Shown here: positions 16,709 to 23,210 of the stretch, one piece after another | Layout of the letters: each line of letters opens with the position of its first letter | How positions within the stretch are numbered: the first letter of the stretch is position 1 | From: Dehalococcoidia bacterium | GTDB lineage: Bacteria > Chloroflexota > Dehalococcoidia > DSTF01 > WHTK01 | DNA: 64,000 nucleotides | Reading direction: 5' to 3' | Assembly (NCBI GenBank): GCA_009377745.1 | Contig: WHTK01000008.1 | Location: forward strand, 62,001-126,000 | Notes under the pieces: generated by a model | Told to the model about the DNA's origin: nothing | The model's database searches: none | The model's input: only the letters and a program-made list of their open reading frames with translations | Translations under genes and position numbers: made by a program

Positions 16709-17722
16709 CCTCAAGGTCTCGGCCGCTTTACGCAACGGCGCAAGCCATGTTCTCGGGGTCGTAAGACGGATGATCATGTCCATATTGAAACGGTCAGCCA
16801 CGTCATAGCCAAGCTGTCTGCCGTCAATGTCGCGCCTGCCTCCTTCAGCCGCGGCAGCTAGATGGCGCGTGAGCCAGATGAGACTGTTTTCGATGTCATA
16901 GAGAGCGCCCTCTTCTTCCAATTCGGCAAGCTCCAGGCTTCTTCCCTCTCGCCGAGCTGTACTCACATAGCGTTCGCGAACAGCGTTCGGCTCTGGGTAA
17001 CGCCATAACTCGAAGAAGGCCCGCGATGCTAGTCCCAGGGCTGGCCCGCCCACATCGACGAAGTGCACTCGCTCATCACGAATAACTGCGTTCATTGGAT
17101 TGGCATCGCTAAAGCCGAACACCAGGCCATGTGTTTGCAGCTGGCCTAGCCGCCGCTCTAATTCCAGCAAACACTCTCTGAGCTGAAGGCGCTCTGCCTC
17201 TTTGAAGCGGAATGCCCGTGTTCTATCAGCGACATGATCCAGAATTTCGAGCAACTGATCCGCCGTGCTGATCACGGCCGTGCGGGGTTTCTCAGGCGCG
17301 TAAACCGCATCTAGCCGTGGAAGCTTTGAACTTGCGCGCGCATGCACTACGGCGAAAGCTTCCGCCCATAAGAACCACGCACCAAGACCCTTTGTAGGCG
17401 CCGAGCGGCATCTCGTCGCCACCGTCTCCGATCCGAGATCCTCCAGTAAGATCGCGCCTTCGCGGCTGGAGAGGACGGCGGCTGAATGCTCTGGGGCCAC
17501 CTCCTGCAAGAAAACCAGATTCGCCAGCTCTTCACGCCAGTGACGCACTTCCTGGAAGGTTTTCAGGACGGCGGTTTGGCTGCTGTCAAAGGAGACGCGG
17601 AAAACACTAGTGCTTGAATCCACACCACCGAATTGGCCCTGACTGGCCTTCAGAGAATCGACTGCCAACGGCGCCTGGTTGGCAAGAGAGCGAACAAGCT
17701 CAGCGGCTTCGATTGCATCCAT
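16682..17722 (-). CDS. Aminoglycoside phosphotransferase-like (protein-kinase fold) protein
   Basis: A 346-residue protein that looks like the APH/choline kinase family: N-lobe FRVSFDSSQTAVLKTF with the ATP-binding Lys (about residue 54) and a Glu in the following helix, then GFSDANPMNAVI where the family has HGDxxxxN, and HFVDVGGPALG where it has the metal-binding IDWE. The catalytic Asp and Asn are kept but the His of HGD is Ser, so substrate and even activity are uncertain. Its promoter faces the next gene and overlaps that gene's -10 box. Confidence 0.65.
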   Translation of the reverse strand: MDAIEAAELVRSLANQAPLAVDSLKASQGQFGGVDSSTSVFRVSFDSSQTAVLKTFQEVRHWREELANLVFLQEVAPEHSAAVLSSREGAILLEDLGSETVATRCRSAPTKGLGAWFLWAEAFAVVHARASSKLPRLDAVYAPEKPRTAVISTADQLLEILDHVADRTRAFRFKEAERLQLRECLLELERRLGQLQTHGLVFGFSDANPMNAVIRDERVHFVDVGGPALGLASRAFFELWRYPEPNAVRERYVSTARREGRSLELAELEEEGALYDIENSLIWLTRHLAAAAEGGRRDIDGRQLGYDVADRFNMDMIIRLTTPRTWLAPLRKAAETLRSIPVRLHP

Positions 17723-17733
17723 CGTGCATGCTC

Positions 17734-17740
17734 TAGAATA
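17734..17740. promoter_or_regulatory. Overlapping divergent -10 boxes
   Basis: CTAGAATAAG reads TAGAAT on plus (17734-17739) and TATTCT on minus (17740-17735). The plus box serves the gene at 17770 (Shine-Dalgarno CAGGAGA), the minus box the kinase-like gene (ATG 12 nt on). Confidence 0.45.
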
Positions 17741-17769
17741 AGACCACTGATGCTTCAGGAGATTCAGAC

Positions 17770-18018
17770 ATGTCCCTCAGCAGTCAGCTTTTTATCCGGA
17801 CCGGCGGCTATCTCTACGATCGGCTCAGCCTGGACGAGCTCGTCGAGTGGATTCAGGACGCCGAGGAGCATTGGGCCTCCCTGTCGGAGAAAGACGAGTC
17901 GCGCCGCCTTGCCGACACGATAATGCTGGCCGCTTATGAAGTACAGGCCGGCGCGCGTGACGCCGCTTCCGCCAAGGACCTCATTCGTCGCGCCGCGCTT
18001 GAACCCGCCACCCTCTAG
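17770..18018 (+). CDS. Hypothetical protein, 82 aa
   Basis: A helical, soluble small protein (YDRLSLDELVEWIQDAEEHW, then SRRLADTIMLAAYEVQAG). No family recognised. Good Shine-Dalgarno (AGGAG) 10 nt upstream. Followed after 13 nt by the cupin, so probably one transcript. Confidence 0.65.
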   Translation: MSLSSQLFIRTGGYLYDRLSLDELVEWIQDAEEHWASLSEKDESRRLADTIMLAAYEVQAGARDAASAKDLIRRAALEPATL

Positions 18019-18031
18019 CTTAGGAAGCGTT

Positions 18032-18466
18032 ATGAGTGAACAGCACGAAACGCCACTGATCCTCAGAGTCAAAGAGATTCCCGTCATCGACCGGGGGGCC
18101 GGCGTGAAGACTACGCCGCTGGTCGGCAAGTGGAACACGCCGGGACACAGCCTGACGACGGGGATGACCCGCTTCGAGCCGGGGACTGCGATCCCGCTGC
18201 ACACCCACAACGTCGAGGAGACCGTGATGCTGCTCGAAGGCAGCGCTACAGTCGTGGTGGGCGACCAGAGCTACGAGCTCGAGGCGGGAGAGGTGACATG
18301 GGTGCCGGCGGACGTGCCGCACTACTTCAAGAATCGCGGTCCGGGACTGATGCGCATCTACTGGGTCTACTTGGGCCAGGAAGTGACGCGGACGATCATC
18401 GCGACCGGAGAGACCTTCGAGCATCTCTCGGAAGCGGACCGGAATTTGGCGACGAAGCCCGAGTAG
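18032..18466 (+). CDS. Cupin domain protein
   Basis: A 144-residue single cupin barrel. Cupin motif 1 is GTAIPLHTHNVEETVMLLEG (His-His-Glu metal ligands) and motif 2 is WVPADVPHYFKNRG (fourth His ligand). Could be a small-molecule isomerase, oxygenase or sensor; the substrate is not deducible. Starts at ATG 18032 with AGGAAG upstream; a longer in-frame ATG at 17936 overlaps the previous gene in a different frame. Confidence 0.85.
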   Translation: MSEQHETPLILRVKEIPVIDRGAGVKTTPLVGKWNTPGHSLTTGMTRFEPGTAIPLHTHNVEETVMLLEGSATVVVGDQSYELEAGEVTWVPADVPHYFKNRGPGLMRIYWVYLGQEVTRTIIATGETFEHLSEADRNLATKPE

Positions 18467-18624
18467 GTTGAGGCTGGGTTCACCTGCAAACCGGCTTGTG
18501 TGACCGTTGGGAGATCAAAGATTGCCACGGCCTCGCCTGCGGGTGATGGCCTCGCAATGACAGAAGGCAGCCTCGTAGGTCGTGATGCCTTCGGATAAGC
18601 GCTGACTACCCCACTCCACCCCCC

Positions 18625-18650
18625 TGGCGACCGTGAAGGTCGCCGCTACA
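18625..18650. repeat. Palindromic interspersed repeat, copy 2
   Basis: TGGCGACC-GTG-AAGGTCGCCGCTACA, matching the element at 2559-2583 except for the loop. It includes the stop region of the DMT transporter gene. Confidence 0.6.
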
Positions 18651-19554
18651 CCTTTGCGGCGGCGGTCCGGCGGCGCCAGCGGTTGAAGTCTTCGGCGCGG
18701 TTAACGATGGCGACGCCGAGCAGGATGACGCCGCCGCCGGCCAGCGTGTTCCAGCCGATATGCTCGTCCAGGACGATGGCGCCGGCGGTGACGCCAACCA
18801 CGGGGATGATGTAGGCAACGAGCGAGGCGCGCACGGTGCCCACGTTCTCGATCAGCCAGTAATACGCGATGTAGGCGACGCCGGTGCCCAGGACGCCGAG
18901 GCAGGCAATCGCCAACCAGACGTCCCAGGCGAAGTCGAAGCTGGGCGTGCCGGTGGCAAGCACCAGGGGTGTCGTCAGGACGGCCACAATGCTGATCTGC
19001 ACCGTGCTCAGCGAGGTCGCGTGCCAGCCGCGCAGGGCGACGCGGGTCACTACGGCCGACACGGCATACAGAGCCGAGGACGCCAGCATCGCCGCCTGGG
19101 CTAAGAGGCTGGAGCTCGCCAGGTCGCGCAGGTCACTGCCGACCAGGATCAAGACGCCCAGCAGGCCCATCGCGATGCCAATGGCGCGTCGCGTCGTCAG
19201 GCGCTCGTCCGGCAAGAACGCCGTCGCGATAACGATGACGAAGAGCGGCAAGGTCGCGTTGAGGACGGATGCAGCGCCACTCTCGATCTCCTGCTCGGCC
19301 CAGGCGATCAGGAAGAAGGGCACAAGGGTGCCGGCCACCGCCAGGAGCAAGCCGATACGCAACCGGCCGGCATCGAGATCGAGCGATCTGCGCTGAAGCC
19401 TTGTTATCGCCAGCAGCGTAAGAGCGCCCGGCACGCTGCGTAGGAAGACGAGCTGCATCGGCGTCACGTCTTCGACCGCGATGCGGATGAAGAGGAACGA
19501 AGTGCCCCAGATCAGGCCGACGCCGAGGAGGGCCAGCGCGGCCTTGGTGCTCAT
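18646..19554 (-). CDS. EamA/DMT family transporter
   Basis: A 302-residue integral membrane protein with ten predicted helices in two EamA repeats (about residues 6-135 and 150-285). Opening ALALLGVGLIWGTSFLFIRI and the second-half LGTGVAYIAYYWLIENVG are characteristic. DMT members export amino acids or other metabolites. It begins 2 nt after the argG stop, so it is cotranscribed with argG; export of arginine or a related compound is an attractive but unproved role. Confidence 0.88.
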   Translation of the reverse strand: MSTKAALALLGVGLIWGTSFLFIRIAVEDVTPMQLVFLRSVPGALTLLAITRLQRRSLDLDAGRLRIGLLLAVAGTLVPFFLIAWAEQEIESGAASVLNATLPLFVIVIATAFLPDERLTTRRAIGIAMGLLGVLILVGSDLRDLASSSLLAQAAMLASSALYAVSAVVTRVALRGWHATSLSTVQISIVAVLTTPLVLATGTPSFDFAWDVWLAIACLGVLGTGVAYIAYYWLIENVGTVRASLVAYIIPVVGVTAGAIVLDEHIGWNTLAGGGVILLGVAIVNRAEDFNRWRRRTAAAKV

Positions 19555-19556
19555 GG

Positions 19557-20867
19557 CTACTTGCTGCCGCCCAGCGTCCTTCGCTGGCGCATCTGCGCCT
19601 GCTGCTCGACCGACTGGATATCGATGAAGCCGCGCGCCTTCATCGGGTCGTAGTCCTTAGAAGCCGTATCGAAGGAGACCAACGCCTCGCTGTAGAGCGA
19701 ATGCGGGCTCGAGCGGGCGACCGGCAGCGCCTGGCCCTTGAAGAGCCGCACTTCGCTCCAGCCGGTAACCCGCTGCTGCTCGACCGCGTTGGCAGCCAGC
19801 CAGGACTCCATCTCCTGCGTGAACCACTTGCCCTGGTAGACCGCCTCGGCCACATCCAGCGCCCGCTTGCCTTTGTCATGCAGGAGGCGATGATCGTGAA
19901 CCAGCGACTCCAGGTCCTCATGCGCGGCGAGCAGGATTGCATGGGCGGGCGCCTCGTAGACGCCGCGCGACTTGAGGCCAACGTAACGCGACTCGACCAT
20001 ATCGAGTAGGCCGACGCCGTGACGGCCGCCTGCCTGGTTGAGGAACTCGACCACGGGCACGACGGAATCGTTGCTGCCGACATCGACGCTCTGATGCAGA
20101 GGATTGCGGTCTTCATCCAGCAGCTCAGCCGCCACCGGCCTGCCCTTCTCGAAGTGGACGCGGACGCGCTCGGGCTTGTCCGGAGCCTGGTCCCAGCGCT
20201 GGATGTAAGTGAAGAGCACCTGGCGGTGGTCATCTTCTGGCTTCTCGAGCGCCTTACCTTCTGAGCTTATGTGAAGTATATTGGCGTCTTGCGAATAGGG
20301 CGGGCCCTCGTCCGTACCGCCAGAAGGCAGCGGGATGCCCTTCTCCCGCGAGTAGGCGGTCATCACGCGACGCCCGCCATCACCGAAGCGGCCGAGAAAG
20401 TCGGCTTCCTTCCAGGGTGCGTAGATGCCGAAGCCCTCCAGCGTGAAGGCCGGGTCCTCTTGCAGCACGCGGTAGACCGTCTCGAAACGCACCTGATCGT
20501 TGCCCTTGCCGGTCGAGCCGTGGACGAGGATGTTGCCGCCGATGCGCTTGGCGTAGCGCATCTGGCCTCGTGCCGTGGGGATACGGGCGATGGATGTGCC
20601 GAGCAGGTAGCGGCCCTCGTAGCGGGCGTGCATCTGGAGGATAGGCAGGAAGAACTCGTCCACCAGCTCGGCGCGCAGGTCCTCGATGTGGGTATCGACG
20701 GCGCCCATCGACCTCGCCTTGGCCGCAGCGGCTTCGAGGTCGGCGTCCGGCTGGCCCAGGTTCGCGGTATAGGTCGCCACGTCCCAGCCGTTCTCGCGCA
20801 GCCAGTGCAGGATTACCGTCGTATCAAGGCCGCCGCTGAATGCGAGCACGGCCAGAGGTTTTGCCAA
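19557..20867 (-). CDS. argG: Argininosuccinate synthase
   Basis: Joins citrulline and aspartate with ATP to give argininosuccinate. A 436-residue protein with the N-type ATP pyrophosphatase P-loop AFSGGLDTTV (residues 9-18), YTANLGQPDAD, HGSTGKGNDQVRFE (citrulline/ATP contacts) and RGVYEAPAHAIL. Start codon is TTG at 20867 with GGGAGG upstream. The Shine-Dalgarno sits in the 3' arm of a 9-bp hairpin (20874-20901), so translation may be controlled. The DMT transporter follows by 2 nt. Confidence 0.96.
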   Translation of the reverse strand: MAKPLAVLAFSGGLDTTVILHWLRENGWDVATYTANLGQPDADLEAAAAKARSMGAVDTHIEDLRAELVDEFFLPILQMHARYEGRYLLGTSIARIPTARGQMRYAKRIGGNILVHGSTGKGNDQVRFETVYRVLQEDPAFTLEGFGIYAPWKEADFLGRFGDGGRRVMTAYSREKGIPLPSGGTDEGPPYSQDANILHISSEGKALEKPEDDHRQVLFTYIQRWDQAPDKPERVRVHFEKGRPVAAELLDEDRNPLHQSVDVGSNDSVVPVVEFLNQAGGRHGVGLLDMVESRYVGLKSRGVYEAPAHAILLAAHEDLESLVHDHRLLHDKGKRALDVAEAVYQGKWFTQEMESWLAANAVEQQRVTGWSEVRLFKGQALPVARSSPHSLYSEALVSFDTASKDYDPMKARGFIDIQSVEQQAQMRQRRTLGGSK

Positions 20868-20873
20868 AGTGGT

Positions 20874-20901
20874 CCTCCCGTAGCCCAGAGCTTACGGGAG
20901 G
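20874..20901 (-). promoter_or_regulatory. Hairpin sequestering the argG Shine-Dalgarno
   Basis: In the mRNA sense, CCTCCCGTA (20901-20893), loop of 10, TACGGGAGG (20882-20874); the second arm contains GGGAGG, the argG ribosome-binding site 6 nt before the TTG. A 9-bp perfect stem would hide it. Confidence 0.5.
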
Positions 20902-21102
20902 ATGATAGCCCGTCCTCAAATTGCGAGCCATGGCTTAGGGAACGGCTGAGAGGGGAACAATCAAGGCGTTACCGCGGAGCCCCTGGCGCATGAGTGTTAG
21001 CGAGCGTGGGTCGCTAACGGTTCGGCCGGAGGGATGATCGAGGGTCGGGCTGCCTAAAGGTGCTTTGTCGCTGATCGATCCTCGCAAGACCGGTCAAACG
21101 GA

Positions 21103-21399
21103 CTATTTCCGCTTCAGCGCCGTCACCAGCTCTGATTTCGTCATGGAGCCACGGCCGGCAACCTCGCGCTCCCTGGCGATGTTGTAGAGCTCGTCACGCG
21201 TGCGCTGCTCCAGGGCTGTGTTGGGATTGCCGGTACCCATTGTCCGGCGATTGGGCGTCCTGCCCTCGCTGCGGCGTTGCTTGTTGACGGTGCGCGCGGC
21301 GATCTCCTCAGAGCGGTCTTCGCTCCTGCCGCTTTCGAGGTTGCTCTCCTTCACGTGCTCGTACTGGCGTTCGTCTTTGGCGCTCCAGGCTTTCGGCAT
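21103..21399 (-). CDS. Small basic protein with C-terminal Rho-N/SAP-like motif
   Basis: A 98-residue basic protein. The N-terminal MPKAWSAKDERQYEHVKES and the middle EEIAARTVNKQRRSEGRTPN are typical of proteins often labelled plasmid stabilisation protein; the end, TRDELYNIAREREVAGRGSMTKSELVTALKRK in meaning a helix-extended-helix (about residues 66-98), resembles the Rho N-terminal/SAP nucleic-acid-binding motif. A nucleic-acid-binding stress protein is likely. ATG 21399 has GGAGG upstream; TTGACA lies further up. Confidence 0.8.
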   Translation of the reverse strand: MPKAWSAKDERQYEHVKESNLESGRSEDRSEEIAARTVNKQRRSEGRTPNRRTMGTGNPNTALEQRTRDELYNIAREREVAGRGSMTKSELVTALKRK

Positions 21400-21541
21400 C
21401 TCTAACCTCCAGGTGTTGTAGCCGCAGCCTAGCCGCCCCCCTGTCAAGCGCGCGTAACCGGTCGCCAGACAGCCATGACGGAAACGTGAAGCCCTATACG
21501 GGCGATGTATCGCCCACCTGAAGGGAGGAGCAGCGCTGAGC

Positions 21542-21838
21542 TTAGATATCCGAGTCGCCGTCCTTGTCGCGGCCGGTGACAAGCTCCTTGAGCCGATAGA
21601 GGTTAATTGCCCAGCCAACACCGAAGTCCCGCGGTGTCAGCAGACGAGGGTCGTCAGGATTCCACCAGGCATCGCGCAGCCGCTGAAGGTTGGGCGGACG
21701 AAAGTCGTAGGGTACGCCGAAGATCGTACCGTGCCAGGTGCGCTCCTCCGGCGGCCGCTGCAACTGATCGATCACGGCGGCGGCGCTTACGAGCACGGTG
21801 AACAGAAAGAGGAGCCGCTTCAGGTCTTTCATCGTCAT
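21542..21838 (-). CDS. DUF5808-like small membrane protein
   Basis: A 98-residue protein with one N-terminal membrane segment (LLFLFTVLVSAAAVIDQL) and a short soluble domain with WHGTIFGVPYDF and WWNPDDPRLLTPRDFGVGW, the pattern of DUF5808, which ends many integral membrane proteins. Function unknown. It lies alone between the SAP-like gene and argD. Confidence 0.7.
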   Translation of the reverse strand: MTMKDLKRLLFLFTVLVSAAAVIDQLQRPPEERTWHGTIFGVPYDFRPPNLQRLRDAWWNPDDPRLLTPRDFGVGWAINLYRLKELVTGRDKDGDSDI

Positions 21839-21913
21839 CAGCCTACGCCGATGCGGAAGGGCTGGGAATGTCCTGACTCTTACGATCTCGTTTCGTAAGA
21901 CGACAAAGCAATG

Positions 21914-23104
21914 CTACGCCTCAGCGCTGGCCAGCGCCGTTTCGATGACCGCGACGGCCTCATCGATCTCCGCTTCGCTGACCGTGAGGGGTGGCGCCAG
22001 GCGGACGGCATTGGGACGGACGTTGTTGACGATCAGGCCGTTGCTGAGGCACTCCATGGTCACGCGCTCCGCCACGTCCTTGGTCAGCCCAATCGCCAGC
22101 AGCAGGCCCTTGCCACGCACGCCGCTGATCAGCGGCTGAGAGGATTGCAGCGTCTCCAGCTTGTCGAAGAAATAATCGCTCAGCCTGGCGACGCGCGCCG
22201 GCATATCGTTCTCGAGCATGTACTTCGTCACGGCGTAAGCGGCGGCTGTCGCCAGCGGGTTGCCACCGAAGGTCGAGCCGTGGTCGCCGGGCGTGAAGAT
22301 CGACGCGTCCTCCTTGGCCAGGATGGCGCCCACCGGCACGCCACCGCCAAGGCCCTTGGCCAGCGTCATTACGTCCGGCTCAAAGCCCATGCCCTGATAG
22401 GCGAAGAGGGGGCCGGTGCGGCACATCCCGGTCTGGACCTCGTCAACCATCAGCAGGATTTTCTGCTCGTCGCACCACTCCCGCAGTGAGGGGAAGTAGC
22501 TGGGATCAGGCACGTTGACGCCGCCCTCGCCCTGGATCGGCTCCAGGATGATGGCGCAGGTGTCGGGGGTCGTGGCCATTTCTATGGCTTCGATGTCGCC
22601 GAACATCACTTTCGTGAAGCCGGCCGGCAGCGGCACAAAGGGCTCGCTGTAACGGGTGGTGCCGGTAGCGGTGACCGCTGCCAGCGTCCGGCCATGGAAG
22701 GAATCGACGGCGGAGATGATCTCGTAGGCGCCACGCTTGCGCTCGCGTCCCCACTTCCGCGCCAGCTTGATCGCAGCCTCGTTGGCTTCCGTGCCGCTGT
22801 TCTGGAAGTAGACGCGGTCGAAGCAGCTGTTATCGATGAGGAGCTGCGCCAACTGGAGCTGTGGCACCGAGTAGACGGCATTCGAGACGTGGATCAGGGT
22901 CCGCGCCTGCTCCTCGATGGCCTTGACGAGCACCGGGTGGCAGTGGCCGAGGCTATGCACCGCCGGCCCGCCGAAGAAATCGAGGTAGGGTTTGCCGGCG
23001 TCGTCCCAGACGCGGGTGCCCTCGCCACGGACGACCACGACGGGCATACGGCGGCCCGTGGTCATGAACACGCGGCTCTCGATCTCCCGCCAGTCAGTCG
23101 TCAT
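21914..23104 (-). CDS. argD: Acetylornithine aminotransferase
   Basis: Transfers the amino group between N-acetylornithine and 2-oxoglutarate in arginine synthesis. A 396-residue class III aminotransferase with NSGTEANEAAIKLAR (about 102), FHGRTLAAVTATG, LEPIQGEGGVNVPD, the MVDEVQTGMCRTG Asp (about 221), and LAKGLGGGVPVGAIL with the PLP Lys at about 250. AAGGAG precedes the ATG. The arg context argues for ArgD rather than a GABA or ornithine transaminase, but those are close relatives. Confidence 0.92.
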   Translation of the reverse strand: MTTDWREIESRVFMTTGRRMPVVVVRGEGTRVWDDAGKPYLDFFGGPAVHSLGHCHPVLVKAIEEQARTLIHVSNAVYSVPQLQLAQLLIDNSCFDRVYFQNSGTEANEAAIKLARKWGRERKRGAYEIISAVDSFHGRTLAAVTATGTTRYSEPFVPLPAGFTKVMFGDIEAIEMATTPDTCAIILEPIQGEGGVNVPDPSYFPSLREWCDEQKILLMVDEVQTGMCRTGPLFAYQGMGFEPDVMTLAKGLGGGVPVGAILAKEDASIFTPGDHGSTFGGNPLATAAAYAVTKYMLENDMPARVARLSDYFFDKLETLQSSQPLISGVRGKGLLLAIGLTKDVAERVTMECLSNGLIVNNVRPNAVRLAPPLTVSEAEIDEAVAVIETALASAEA

Positions 23105-23210
23105 CTACCGCTCCTTCTTGAATACAGCTCGCTCGGCCTCGCCGAACAGGAAGGCCCGATTGTAGCACGCATATCTAACAGGAACAGACCATTCAGAGCT
23201 GACCGGCGCC

